A DNA stretch of 64,000 bases from Desulfobaculum bizertense DSM 18034 (lineage in GTDB: Bacteria > Desulfobacterota > Desulfovibrionia > Desulfovibrionales > Desulfovibrionaceae): contig NZ_FUYA01000009.1 of NCBI RefSeq assembly GCF_900167065.1, positions 1 to 64,000 on the forward strand, in the 5' to 3' direction. Positions within the stretch are counted from its first letter, which is position 1; each line of letters opens with the position of its first letter. The position numbers and the translations under genes were made by a program. The notes below the pieces were generated by a model that had not been told where the DNA came from, ran no database searches, and saw only the letters and a list, made by a program, of their open reading frames with translations. Of this stretch, positions 15,762-24,285 are shown in pieces.

Positions 15762-16754
15762 TTAGCCACCAATGGAAGACATAGCCTTGGTACATACTGA
15801 GGCGCTGTTTAGGCGCTTCTCCAGCAGTTTGTATCCCAGGGGCTTGCTCTCCGTGGCGCGCTGCATGATGCGAAGCAGCTGGTCATCATCCAGTCGCGAA
15901 TTTCGCAGGGCAGGGCGGAGTTTGTATTCCTTGTCGGAGAACAGGCAGGTCCTCAGGCGGCCATCAGAGGTAATGCGCAGTCTGTTGCAGGTCTTGCAGA
16001 AATGGTCAGACATGGCAGAAATCATACCAATGCGGCCTTCTCCATTTTGTATGGAATAGAGTCGTGCCGGACCATCTGTTTTGCTCTTCTTTTCCAGAGG
16101 GGTCAGCTTGGCCACGCTTTGGGCCTCCTGCAAAATTTCTTTTGCTGAGATGGCATAGCCTTCTTTCCAGTGTGAGCAGCCCCCAATGGGCATAAATTCG
16201 ATAAAGCGAATGTCGACAGGCAGGACCTTGGCAAGTTTGACGAAATCTCTGATTTCATTGTCATTGACGCCCCGCATTGCCACGACATTTATCTTTACTG
16301 TTAGGCCATAGTGCAGACAGTCGTCAATGGCGCGCTCGACACGGGGCAAAAAGTCACGCGAGGTGATTTCCTTGAATTTTTCGGCCTTGAGTGTGTCGAG
16401 TGAAATATTGATGCGCTTTATACCGAGGTGTTTAAGCGCGGGCACCTTGCCCCCGAGCAGGGTTCCGTTGGTTGTGATGCGCACATCAAGTTTTGGACAC
16501 TCCTCTTTAAGCATTCCGAGAAATGCAAGGAAGTCTTTGCGAACGAATGGTTCGCCACCAGTCAGCCGCAGTTTGCTGACGTTCATCTTCTCCGCAGCCT
16601 TGACCAGTCGCAGCATCTCCTCATAGCTCAAAACATTTTCGTGCGGGATGAATTTTACGCACCCGTCAGTTCGGCAATAGAAGCACTGGAGGTTACAGCG
16701 GTCTGTAACGGAAAGGCGGATGTAATTGACCTCGCGGCCATAACTGTCATGAAA
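15762..16754 (-). CDS. moaA: GTP 3',8-cyclase MoaA
   Basis: About 330 residues, the radical-SAM enzyme that starts molybdopterin synthesis by converting GTP to the 3',8-cyclo intermediate. The SAM cluster motif CNLQCFYC is near residue 20, and C-terminal cluster Cys are in FCKTCNRLRI and LRTCLFS. The protein ends in the diagnostic Gly-Gly (SSIGG). The start is the ATG at 16755-16757, with GAGGAG about ten bases upstream; the longer open frame overlaps the gap after mobA. It belongs to the minus-strand operon fdhE-fdhD-mobA-moaA. No moaC, moaD or moaE is in the window. Confidence 0.93.
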   Translation of the reverse strand, partial: FHDSYGREVNYIRLSVTDRCNLQCFYCRTDGCVKFIPHENVLSYEEMLRLVKAAEKMNVSKLRLTGGEPFVRKDFLAFLGMLKEECPKLDVRITTNGTLLGGKVPALKHLGIKRINISLDTLKAEKFKEITSRDFLPRVERAIDDCLHYGLTVKINVVAMRGVNDNEIRDFVKLAKVLPVDIRFIEFMPIGGCSHWKEGYAISAKEILQEAQSVAKLTPLEKKSKTDGPARLYSIQNGEGRIGMISAMSDHFCKTCNRLRITSDGRLRTCLFSDKEYKLRPALRNSRLDDDQLLRIMQRATESKPLGYKLLEKRLNSASVCTKAMSSIGG

Positions 16755-16846
16755 CATGTCTTTAATACTCCTCAATGCCTCATTCGGCCTGCGTGCAGGC
16801 AGGCCCGGTACAGGGACAGGCAGAATCACAGTTCTCCCTGTCGTGT

Positions 16847-17470
16847 TCAGAGGTGGTCTTGCGCAATCAGGGCAAGCTGTTGGCGTTCAATATCTCTGAG
16901 TTTTTCAAGATCTTCCGGGTAGTTGATATTGAAAAACGTATTGGATTTTGCCGCGCTATACTCAATATGATGGCGCTTTTCGGGTGGGATTGCCCTGCTG
17001 AGTTTATATATTCCGTTTTCTGCGGACTCTTCAAGCCATTCCAGTGCGGAAGGCTGGTATACCGCAATAAGGGACTCGATAAAACCTGTTTCTTTTTGCA
17101 AAAATGTTGTCATCACTTTTTCTTTGGGACGACGGGCATTTTCGCGAAGGAGGAGGGTCAGACTCTCGCTGTCGAGCAGGGGGAGGTCACAGGCAAGAAC
17201 CAGAAGCGGAGTCCCAAGGGTCCGAAGACCAGAGATAATTCCACCAATTGGGCCTATGCCTGTGTACTGATCCGGAATCCACGGGGCATCAATCTCATGC
17301 TGGTCCGGGTTGCGGCCAGAAACAAAAACCTGGTCACAAAAGGGCGTGGCCAGATTCATCATCCTGCGAAGCATGATGGAACCTGACCAGTGAAGACCAA
17401 CCTTGTCCTGCCCCAGTCTGGTACTCTTGCCTCCGGCCAGAATAAGTGCGTTTGGTACCGTTATGCTCAT
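16847..17470 (-). CDS. mobA: molybdenum cofactor guanylyltransferase MobA
   Basis: 207 residues, the cytosolic enzyme that adds GMP from GTP to Mo/W-molybdopterin to make the guanine dinucleotide cofactor that formate dehydrogenase needs. The N-terminal nucleotide-binding motif is LILAGGKSTRLGQDK, and the metal-binding DLPLLDSE follows near residue 100. Length is normal for the family. It starts 11 bases after fdhD, so the two are likely co-translated, and an 89-base gap separates it from moaA. Confidence 0.92.
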   Translation of the reverse strand: MSITVPNALILAGGKSTRLGQDKVGLHWSGSIMLRRMMNLATPFCDQVFVSGRNPDQHEIDAPWIPDQYTGIGPIGGIISGLRTLGTPLLVLACDLPLLDSESLTLLLRENARRPKEKVMTTFLQKETGFIESLIAVYQPSALEWLEESAENGIYKLSRAIPPEKRHHIEYSAAKSNTFFNINYPEDLEKLRDIERQQLALIAQDHL

Positions 17471-17481
17471 GGGGCTGTCTC

Positions 17482-18222
17482 TTAGCTGTGGTCGTGCTGG
17501 ATATGCTGCTCTGGGTCATCAAAGACCGTAAAGCGGTGCTCGCGAGCAAAGCCGACAAGCGTCATTTTGGCCTTGCGTGCGCGGGCAATGCCCTGTGTGG
17601 TGACGGCGCTTCGGCTTATCATGCAGGCAAAGCCTGCATTGATGGCCTTTTGCACCAGCGAGGCCGTGGCCCGGGCAGAAACAAAAAGAAAAAGCCCGTC
17701 CAGGCGTCGTCCATTTTGCAAGGCCCAGCCTGCCAGTCTGTCGAGACAGTTGTGCCGACCAATATCTTCTGTCTGCACAAGGAACTCGCGGGTTTCCGGG
17801 TCAAAAACAGCCGCGCGATGAAAACAGCCCGTTGCTTCCCAGCGCCCTTCTGACTGAATGAACTGGCTCATGGAGTCCAGAAGCTCTGACCCTGTTAGTG
17901 GCCTTGGCGCGGTGGTTTTTGCTGCGGGACGTGTATCTTTGACCAAACGCAGGAACCAGCGGTCATTCTCCTGCTTTTCCAGCTCTGGGCAGCGTTCTGG
18001 CTGGCCGTGATCGAGCAGGATGTGCCCAAGGACAAGCTGTTCGAGCTTGTCCGGAAAGGCGGTGAGAGATGCGATCTGTGTGCCATCAAGAATGACATCC
18101 AGACCGTGTTCTGGAGTCACGGTGTCCGTGAACTCATGCCATGTGTTCTTCTTAAACTGCTGACATGGCAGCTCGCAAAGCTGCGGGCTGTCGTCAGACT
18201 GCGATGACGTCGTGCTCTCCAT
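17482..18222 (-). CDS. fdhD: formate dehydrogenase accessory protein FdhD
   Basis: 246 residues. FdhD carries sulfur from IscS to the bis-MGD cofactor of formate dehydrogenase. The C-terminal half has the family signature (EDIGRHNCLDRLAG, FLFVSARATASLVQKAINAG, TLVGFAREHRF). Two departures are visible. The CxxC loop that carries sulfur in E. coli is absent, and the usual TGGxHAA reads TGC133FHRAA. The only other Cys are C16, C20 and C78. Sulfur might be carried on C133, or the protein may have another role with a selenocysteine enzyme. It starts 15 bases after fdhE. Confidence 0.85.
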   Translation of the reverse strand: MESTTSSQSDDSPQLCELPCQQFKKNTWHEFTDTVTPEHGLDVILDGTQIASLTAFPDKLEQLVLGHILLDHGQPERCPELEKQENDRWFLRLVKDTRPAAKTTAPRPLTGSELLDSMSQFIQSEGRWEATGCFHRAAVFDPETREFLVQTEDIGRHNCLDRLAGWALQNGRRLDGLFLFVSARATASLVQKAINAGFACMISRSAVTTQGIARARKAKMTLVGFAREHRFTVFDDPEQHIQHDHS

Positions 18223-18237
18223 GAGAATATCCTTGGT

Positions 18238-19119
18238 CTAAAATCCCAGAGCCGAAAGAGTGGGGCGGGTGTAGCCTTCTTTTGCTGCAAGAATATCAAG
18301 GCTCAGCGATTCCAGATCGTCAACAAGGTGCAGGGCTTTCTTGTCGAGGTCCCGGAAGTCAGAGCATTTGATGTAATGATGGCAGCTGTCGCAGACATCT
18401 ACCCGGTAGCCTTTTTCTTCTTCGGCTTTGAAATAGGACAGCTTTTGGGTGTCCTGTTCTCCACAAAAAGCACAGCTGAGGCGCGGGATTCGGTATTCAC
18501 TGTTGCAAAAGGAACAGCTGGCATACCGGAAGCCTTCCTTGTCGTGCAGGTCCGTAATGTACGGAAGGCTGCCGCAAATGGGGCAGTGTCCATGGTTTTG
18601 GGCCAGAGTCAGATCGGTGTGCGAGGACAGGGCTTCTGCTGCGGCTGCAAGGCTTGGAGCCAGAGAGGACTGGGCAAGGAAGTTGATGACTCGAGGCGCT
18701 TCGGGGGTCTTTTCTGCCCACAGTGCAAAGAAGTCTTCGTCGGCCTTGAGGTGCGCAGAGAACGCTTGTTCTGTGCGCAGTTCTCCAGAATCAAGAGCTT
18801 TTTGGATTGTTGTGACGGCCTGCTGCATGGGGGCAACGCTTTTACTTAAAAGCGTTAGGAATTCAGAAAAGAGCGTGCCGGCCTGTTCGGAATCAAAAGG
18901 AAAATCTTCTCGGGAAACGAGTGGGACACCTGCCTGAACTCGTTCTGGACTGGAAACAGTTTCGGGAAGCGTGATCTTGGCCTCAGCCTGAGCGCGAATC
19001 TGTCTGGTGTGGACAGCCTCGACAAGGTCAATAAGCTCGGATGGAATGTGCTGACTTTTGCGGAGCTTTGCCAGTCGGGACTGGAGGCGGCGCAACTGTG
19101 CCTCAGGATCAAACGTCAT
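18238..19119 (-). CDS. fdhE: formate dehydrogenase accessory protein FdhE
   Basis: 293 residues from an ATG with AGAAGGG upstream; a longer frame is open but poorly supported. FdhE is a cytosolic rubredoxin-like assembly factor for respiratory formate dehydrogenases that binds the Tat-exported catalytic subunit. Four CxxC pairs are visible in the C-terminal half: CPICGS, CSFCNS, CAFCGE and CDSCHH, which hold iron in the E. coli protein. It is the first gene of the minus-strand operon and faces wtpA across a 484-base regulatory space. Confidence 0.92.
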   Translation of the reverse strand: MTFDPEAQLRRLQSRLAKLRKSQHIPSELIDLVEAVHTRQIRAQAEAKITLPETVSSPERVQAGVPLVSREDFPFDSEQAGTLFSEFLTLLSKSVAPMQQAVTTIQKALDSGELRTEQAFSAHLKADEDFFALWAEKTPEAPRVINFLAQSSLAPSLAAAAEALSSHTDLTLAQNHGHCPICGSLPYITDLHDKEGFRYASCSFCNSEYRIPRLSCAFCGEQDTQKLSYFKAEEEKGYRVDVCDSCHHYIKCSDFRDLDKKALHLVDDLESLSLDILAAKEGYTRPTLSALGF

Positions 19120-19161
19120 ATCTTTACCCTTCTGAATCTGTGTAGGTGGAAAATTTGGAGC

Positions 19162-19191
19162 ATGGTACACAGAAAGATTCTGAAACGCCAA
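19162..19191 (-). promoter_or_regulatory. weak candidate promoter for fdhE
   Basis: TTGGCG and TACCAT on the minus strand, 18 bases apart, each 4/6 matches. Confidence 0.25.
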
Positions 19192-19243
19192 TGACGTGAC
19201 ATGCTATTTTCTTCGACGAAAAAGTTGTTCGCTGTATCTCAGA

Positions 19244-19263
19244 GTTATTTATGGTTATTTATG
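19244..19263 (+). promoter_or_regulatory. tandem repeat GTTATTTATG x2, candidate operator near fdhE
   Basis: Two perfect 10-base copies lie head to tail. Each repeat would present the same helical face. It lies about 90-110 bases upstream of the weak fdhE promoter. The same word recurs at 19421 and 19441. Confidence 0.55.
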
Positions 19264-19420
19264 AGTCGAAATTTCGGAAAGACATATTTTTTGAAAAAAA
19301 GAGACAAGAAAGGAGGGGAAAAAGCGCAATGAACCCGACACTTTTGAGAGAGCGGAATGCAGATTTTTCGCCTGCTCCGCGTGTTTTTCGCTCTTTCTTT
19401 CTGAATCGTTTCAAATAAAA

Positions 19421-19451
19421 GTTATTTATGCAGATTTCATGTTATTTTATG
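19421..19451 (+). promoter_or_regulatory. GTTATTTATG and GTTATTTTATG, candidate operator near wtpA
   Basis: Two copies whose starts are 20 bases apart (two helical turns); the second has one extra T. They sit about 100-135 bases upstream of the candidate wtpA start site. Sulfate reducers have TunR, a tungstate-responsive regulator with a Xer-recombinase-like DNA-binding domain, which would be a fitting binder, but its motif was not checked. Confidence 0.5.
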
Positions 19452-19519
19452 TTTTATTTAGGTGTAGAAAGTTCGTTTTGGTGTCCTTGGGTCAAGAAAA
19501 AGGAAAAAAGGAAAAAAAT

Positions 19520-19549
19520 TTGACCAAAATTTCCACGTGGTGCTATTGC
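19520..19549 (+). promoter_or_regulatory. candidate promoter of wtpABC
   Basis: TTGACC (5/6) and TATTGC (4/6) are 18 bases apart. The start site would be about 48 bases before the GTG of wtpA. Confidence 0.4.
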
Positions 19550-19603
19550 GGGGCTACATAACTTTTTGTTTTTTTACCGAACCGACCTGTAAGGAGGCTC
19601 TTC

Positions 19604-20587
19604 GTGATTTCACTTTTGAGACGCACACTGAAAATGGCAGTGCTGACGGCTTTTGCCCTTAGCCTTGCTGTTCCTGCTTTTGCCCAGCCCTCTGGGAAAG
19701 TCATTATTTTCCACGCGGGAAGCCTTTCTGTGCCGTTCAAGGCCATTGAAGACAAGTTTGAAAAAGCTCATCCCGGCATCGACATCCTGCGCGAAGCTGG
19801 CGGCAGCACCAAAATGGCGCGCATGATCTCCGAGCTTGGCAAGCCTGCCGACATCATGGCTTCTGCTGACTTCACTGTTATTGACAAGAACCTCGTTCCG
19901 AAATTTGCCAACAACAATATCCGTTTTGCCAGCAACCAGCTTGTTCTCTGCTACACAGACAAGAGCCGCTACGCTGACGAAATTACTGCTGACAACTGGT
20001 ACGAAATCCTCCAGCGCAAAGACGTTGTCTGGGGCCATTCCGAGCCGAACATCGACCCCTGCGGATATCGTAGCGTGATGGTGCTCCAGCTGGCTGAAAA
20101 GTTTTATGGCAAGCCCGGCCTCTACGAGAAGCTTCTTGCTAACCGCCCGAAAAAGAACATCCGTCCCAAGTCTGTTGAGCTGATTTCCATGCTGGAATCC
20201 GGCAACATGGATTACGCATGGGAGTACCTGTCTGTGGCTGTCCAGCACGGCCTCAAGTACGTCAAGCTTGATGACCACATCAACCTTGGCAACTACAAGT
20301 TTGATCCTTTCTATGCTCAGGCAAAGGTCAAAGTGACTGGCAAGAAGCCCGGCGAGTTTATCACCCGTACAGGCAAGTCCTGCACCTACGGCATCACGCT
20401 CCTGAACGACGCCCCGAACCGTGAAGCTGCAACCCTGTTCATGGATTACCTGCTCGACCCTGAGGGCGGCCTGAAAATCCTCCGCGACATGGGCCAGCCG
20501 CCGTTTGCCCCGGCTCGCGTGTCTTCTGAAGAGATGGTCAAGGCTCTGCCTGCCTCCCTCCAGAAGCGTGTTGAAGTCCGTAACTAG
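19604..20587 (+). CDS. wtpA: tungstate/molybdate ABC transporter, substrate-binding protein WtpA
   Basis: 327 residues with a GTG start after AAGGAGG. A Sec signal peptide (about 1-27, ending PAFA-Q) is followed by a type II periplasmic-binding fold. [12 protein letters not shown] and [16 protein letters not shown] near the N-terminus are typical of the WtpA branch, which binds tungstate very tightly and molybdate. It captures the oxyanion in the periplasm for WtpBC. Facing the formate dehydrogenase accessory operon, it likely supplies W to that enzyme. TupA-type proteins are the usual alternative in sulfate reducers, but the HAGSLS motif favours Wtp. First gene of the plus-strand operon. Confidence 0.88.
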   Translation: MISLLRRTLKMAVLTAFALSLAVPAFAQPSGKVIIFHAGSLSVPFKAIEDKFEKAHPGIDILREAGGSTKMARMISELGKPADIMASADFTVIDKNLVPKFANNNIRFASNQLVLCYTDKSRYADEITADNWYEILQRKDVVWGHSEPNIDPCGYRSVMVLQLAEKFYGKPGLYEKLLANRPKKNIRPKSVELISMLESGNMDYAWEYLSVAVQHGLKYVKLDDHINLGNYKFDPFYAQAKVKVTGKKPGEFITRTGKSCTYGITLLNDAPNREAATLFMDYLLDPEGGLKILRDMGQPPFAPARVSSEEMVKALPASLQKRVEVRN

Positions 20588-20595
20588 GGTTTCAT

Positions 20596-21435
20596 ATGAC
20601 CGCTCATAGCTCAGAAACAGTTCAGTCCTCCCGGGTACGTAGCACTCAGCTCCTGCCCGGGGGGCTTTTTATTTGGCTCTGTTGTTCATTTGGCTTTGTT
20701 GTACTGGCCTTTATCCTGCTGCCGCTCTACGAGATGATTTCCCAGCCCAGTCTGGAAATTCTCATGGAGACAGCGGCTGACTCCGAGGTTATGGGGTCGA
20801 TCTTCTTGTCTATCTGGACCTCTATGTCGGCCTCGCTCGTTGTGTTTATTTTGGGAACGCCTCTCGCGTGGCTGATGGCTCGCACGCAGTTCCCCGGTAA
20901 AAAGATTGTTGAGAGTGTCATTGACCTGCCCATCATGTTGCCGCATCCGGTTATTGGTATCGCGCTACTGAGCCTTGCTGGCCGGGGGCACTGGTTCGGC
21001 GAGATGCTTGGGAGCCTTGGCCTGAGCGTTATGGGAAGCCCGACGGGTATCATGATGGTCATGGGCTTTGTTGGACTGCCGTTTTACATCAATGCGGCAA
21101 AAAGCGGCTTTGAAAGCGTTCCCCAGCGCTTGGAAAATGTTGCCCGCAGTCTTGGTGCCAGCCGCGCCTCGACCTTTTTCCGGGTGACGATTCCCCTGTG
21201 CTGGCGGCACATGCTGGCTGGATTCATTATGAGCACGGCCCGTGCTATCAGCGAGTTTGGTGCAATTGTCATTATTGCCTATCATCCCCGTGTTGCTCCT
21301 GTGCTGATGTATGAACGTTTCACGTCATATGGCCTGAAATATTCCCAGCCTGTTGCTGTGTGGCTTATTGCCATTTGTCTTGTTCTCTTTGTGCTTTTGC
21401 GCGCTTTGACCCTGCCCCGGAGGGATGCAGAATGA
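20596..21435 (+). CDS. wtpB: tungstate/molybdate ABC transporter, permease WtpB
   Basis: 279 residues with six predicted membrane helices, starting near residue 25, and the permease EAA-like loop (ENVARSLGASRASTFFRVTIP) that docks on the ATPase. It forms the membrane channel with WtpC. It begins eight bases after wtpA, and its stop overlaps the start of wtpC (ATGA), so the two are co-translated. Confidence 0.88.
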   Translation: MTAHSSETVQSSRVRSTQLLPGGLFIWLCCSFGFVVLAFILLPLYEMISQPSLEILMETAADSEVMGSIFLSIWTSMSASLVVFILGTPLAWLMARTQFPGKKIVESVIDLPIMLPHPVIGIALLSLAGRGHWFGEMLGSLGLSVMGSPTGIMMVMGFVGLPFYINAAKSGFESVPQRLENVARSLGASRASTFFRVTIPLCWRHMLAGFIMSTARAISEFGAIVIIAYHPRVAPVLMYERFTSYGLKYSQPVAVWLIAICLVLFVLLRALTLPRRDAE

Positions 21436-22472
21436 TTCATCTCGAACATTTGGATATCGAGTTTCCGGGATTCCGGGTTGATGACGTCAATCTTCACGTG
21501 GAAGAAGGCGAGTTCTTTGCGCTGATTGGACCGACTGGTTCGGGAAAATCTCTTGTGCTGGAGTCCATTGCCGGGCTGGTGCGACAGGCTCGCTGTCGGC
21601 TGATGGTGCAGGGTGAAGACATGAGTCACCTTGCTCCGGAAAAGCGTGGAATCGGCATTGTCTATCAGGATAATGCACTGTTTCCTCACCTGAATGTGAT
21701 GCAGAACGTGAGCTTTGGCCTGCGCTATTACAAAGGAAACAGGCAGGAAGCACGCGACCGGGTAGAGCGGCTTATTGATATGCTGGGCTTGCGTCGGCTG
21801 GTACACCGTTCCGTGGCTCGGCTGAGTGGCGGCGAAAAGCAGCGTATTTCCATTGCCCGTGCCTTGTCCGTCAATCCGCGGGTGCTGCTTTTGGACGAGC
21901 CGCTCTCTGCTCTGGACCCAAACTTTCGTGAAGAAATTCGGCTTGTGCTCAAGGAGCTGCACGAGACGCTCGGCACCACCTTTTTTATGGTGACGCATGA
22001 CTTTTCTGAAGCCATGTTTTTGGCGAATCGGGTAGGGGTTATGCACCGGGGAAAGCTGGAGCAGATTGGTGAGACGCGAGATGTGTTTTGCCGTCCCAAT
22101 ACGCCTTTTGTTGCCAAGTTTGTGGGCATGAAAAATGTCTTCTCTGCCGAATTTGAGGGGAAGATGGCCCATTTTGATGCTTTGAGCTGTGCCCTTGAAC
22201 ATACGCCTGCTTTGGGCGCGGAGTACCTCGCGCTGCGGCCCGAGGACATTGAACTCTATCCGCGAGGCGCCAAGATTCCTGAACATTTTGCGCATTTTTC
22301 GGGCAAGCTGGTAGGCATTCAGGATTTGGGCTTTGTCTTTGAGCTTGCCGCACAGGTTGCAGGGCTGGAATTCCGGACCATTCTTGATCGCAAGCGCATG
22401 CTGGCAAGTTCACTGTGTCCCGGTGATGAAGTGCAGATCGCATTCCCGCCGAGTGCCGTGCACTGTTTTTAG
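21432..22472 (+). CDS. wtpC: tungstate/molybdate ABC transporter, ATPase WtpC
   Basis: 346 residues starting at the ATG that overlaps the wtpB stop; a longer frame is a shadow of wtpB. Walker A is GPTGSGKS (about 34-41), Q-loop VYQDNALFPH, signature LSGGEKQR, Walker B VLLLDEPLSALD, and H-loop TH, so all ATPase motifs are intact. The C-terminal about 110 residues form a TOBE-like regulatory domain as in ModC/WtpC proteins, which can bind the oxyanion and inhibit transport. It powers uptake through WtpB. Confidence 0.9.
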   Translation: MIHLEHLDIEFPGFRVDDVNLHVEEGEFFALIGPTGSGKSLVLESIAGLVRQARCRLMVQGEDMSHLAPEKRGIGIVYQDNALFPHLNVMQNVSFGLRYYKGNRQEARDRVERLIDMLGLRRLVHRSVARLSGGEKQRISIARALSVNPRVLLLDEPLSALDPNFREEIRLVLKELHETLGTTFFMVTHDFSEAMFLANRVGVMHRGKLEQIGETRDVFCRPNTPFVAKFVGMKNVFSAEFEGKMAHFDALSCALEHTPALGAEYLALRPEDIELYPRGAKIPEHFAHFSGKLVGIQDLGFVFELAAQVAGLEFRTILDRKRMLASSLCPGDEVQIAFPPSAVHCF

Positions 22473-22573
22473 CCTGATTGGGCTTGCTCTGAGCTTTTCC
22501 CGCTTGCTCCCCGGCATTTGAGTGAGTACAAAAAGCCAAAGCGTTTGAGCCAAAGCGCGTTGGAGGAAGAGAG

Positions 22574-23278
22574 ATGAAAGCTGTAGGTATTGTTGGTTTC
22601 AAAAAGAGTGGAAAAACCACGCTGGCCCTTGAACTGGGTGCGGAACTGAAACGACGGGGCGTGGTCGCAGCTGCGGCAAAGTTTTCGAGCCATTCGCTGG
22701 ACCGGGATGAAACAGATACATCTCGGTTGCGCGAAGTGTATGGCTCCTGTGCGGGGCTGACCGAGCAGGAAGCTGCTGTATTTTATGAAGGGAAACGCTT
22801 TTTGCCAGACCTGATGCCGATGCTTTTGGGTGAAGTGCTGGTTGTCGAGGGGGGCAAAAGCCTTGGCTGGCTTCCACGCATTATTCTGCCCAAGACAGAG
22901 GATGAGGTTGCTTTGCTCAAACCAGAGCTGGCTCTGGGGAGCTGGGGTGAGATAGACGTTCCCGGCGTGCAGCGTTTTACGGACATTGGCGAACTCGCAG
23001 ACTGTGTACTGGAAAAAGGTTTTGCCTTGCCCGGTCTGGACTGTGGTGCCTGTGGCAATCCCGGTTGCGAAGAACTGGCTCGCGAGATTGTGGCAGGAAG
23101 AGCAACTGTTGCTGACTGTAAATCCAGCAAGGGCGACAAGCTGAGCCTCAAGGTCGGTGGAAAGCGGGTCGCCATGAATGGTTTTGTGGGTGACATGATT
23201 GCTGCCTCTGTGGAGGGGATGGTCGACCAGCTTAAAGGTGTTGGTCCGGGAGAGATTCGTCTGACCATTAAGCGCTAG
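22574..23278 (+). CDS. mobB: MobB-like GTPase fused to a [4Fe-4S] domain
   Basis: 234 residues. The N-terminal P-loop GTPase domain (GFKKSGKTTL, Walker A at about 8-15) matches MobB, an adaptor that binds GTP and assists MobA in making the guanine dinucleotide cofactor. The C-terminal part (about 150-185) holds C157-x2-C160-x4-C165-x16-C182 (LDCGACGNPGCEEL), the pattern of the PF04060 FeS domain found in corrinoid and electron-bifurcating proteins. E. coli MobB lacks this. GGAGGAAG upstream supports the start. It lies 101 bases after wtpC in the same operon and ends at a terminator. Confidence 0.8.
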   Translation: MKAVGIVGFKKSGKTTLALELGAELKRRGVVAAAAKFSSHSLDRDETDTSRLREVYGSCAGLTEQEAAVFYEGKRFLPDLMPMLLGEVLVVEGGKSLGWLPRIILPKTEDEVALLKPELALGSWGEIDVPGVQRFTDIGELADCVLEKGFALPGLDCGACGNPGCEELAREIVAGRATVADCKSSKGDKLSLKVGGKRVAMNGFVGDMIAASVEGMVDQLKGVGPGEIRLTIKR

Positions 23279-23292
23279 TTTTTGAAAAATGA

Positions 23293-23324
23293 ATGAAGGC
23301 CCGGTTTTGCCGGGTCTTTTTTTA
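23293..23324 (+). terminator. rho-independent terminator of wtpABC-mobB
   Basis: GGCCCGG/CCGGGTC hairpin followed by seven T. Confidence 0.85.
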
Positions 23325-23453
23325 TGTTTGAACAGCTTGGAATATGTGGAATTTTGGACTCTGCACGAAAAAAAAGCACAAAAAGCGCAGGACAAAGGCG
23401 ATTACAGCGTTATTCTAGTGAAAGGGATTATTCCGACAATATGAGGTGTGATT

Positions 23454-23780
23454 ATGACAAGACGTTATTCCGAGACGACGGAACGCGTCGAGAACCGCAC
23501 AAACCTTGAGCAGGCGCTAAAAGCAATGCCGGCCTATGCGCCGCCATCTGATCTTGCGCGCAAAACACTTGAGCGTGTGCAAAACGAGACGCAGCGCCCA
23601 GCATTTGACTGGTTTCAGTTCCTGTCTCCGGCAGGGCGAGGACTGGTCTGTGCGTCGGTTTTGGGTGCACTCCTGCTAGGCATGAGCCTTGGATATTTTG
23701 CAGGGCAGCCAGTAAATCAGCAGTACCAGACCTCTGGGCTGGTCGCCTCGCTTCAGGAAGAGCCGCCGTCGCTCTTTTAG
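23454..23780 (+). CDS. small single-pass membrane protein, possible anti-sigma factor
   Basis: 108 residues from the ATG at 23454, seven bases after GAGGTG. Residues 1-60 are hydrophilic and cytosolic, one transmembrane helix spans about 65-85 (GLVCASVLGALLLGMSLGYF), and a short tail lies in the periplasm. Its place in an operon with an ECF sigma factor suggests an anti-sigma role. The usual zinc motif of such proteins (HxxxCxxC) is not present. This function is inferred from context only. The gene order is unusual, because the sigma factor is normally first. Confidence 0.6.
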   Translation: MTRRYSETTERVENRTNLEQALKAMPAYAPPSDLARKTLERVQNETQRPAFDWFQFLSPAGRGLVCASVLGALLLGMSLGYFAGQPVNQQYQTSGLVASLQEEPPSLF

Positions 23781-23789
23781 GGGACGAAT

Positions 23790-24281
23790 ATGAATCGTAA
23801 GAATATTTACCGACTGATTTTTCTTCTTTCAGTCGTCCTGAATATAGGCTTTGTTGCTGCGTTTGGGTTTCGGACTCTTGGCTTTTCTGCTCCACAGCAG
23901 CCTTTTGAACGGGTGACGCTGTCCGCGGAAGAAAAAGCAAAGGTTGCCGAGGCAGATAAGCTGCTTTCCCGCTCGCACAACCAGTGTCGGATGCAGGGGC
24001 GTTTGATGACCAACACGCTTCTTCAGGATGCGCTTTCTGGAGAAGGACTCACGCCTGAAGAATCCGCACGCTTTGTTCAGGAGCGCGCTGACCTTGAGCG
24101 CCGCAGAGCAATAGCTCTTGTTCAGCATTTGCAGAATCTGCGTCGTGAACTTGGCGAAGTCCGCTTCCGTCAGCTGCTCGAAGCTGTTCGGGATTATCAG
24201 GGCGAACAGCAGCGCCGAGGCAGACATCGTCACGGCAGGGATTGCCCGCAGTGTGACGTTGGACCGGGACAGAAGAAGTAA
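23790..24281 (+). CDS. Spy/ZraP-like periplasmic protein
   Basis: 163 residues with an N-terminal membrane segment or uncleaved signal (about 7-28, LIFLLSVVLNIGFVAAFGF). The periplasmic part is helical and charged, resembling the heavy-metal-resistance CnrX/ZraP/Spy group that sense or buffer metal and envelope stress. The C-terminus is His/Arg-rich and ends in CPQC (RHRHGRDCPQCDV), a possible metal site. Such proteins often work upstream of an ECF sigma factor, as CnrX does for CnrH. It starts nine bases after the preceding gene and ends five bases before the sigma gene. Confidence 0.7.
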   Translation: MNRKNIYRLIFLLSVVLNIGFVAAFGFRTLGFSAPQQPFERVTLSAEEKAKVAEADKLLSRSHNQCRMQGRLMTNTLLQDALSGEGLTPEESARFVQERADLERRRAIALVQHLQNLRRELGEVRFRQLLEAVRDYQGEQQRRGRHRHGRDCPQCDVGPGQKK

Positions 24282-24285
24282 GCAT

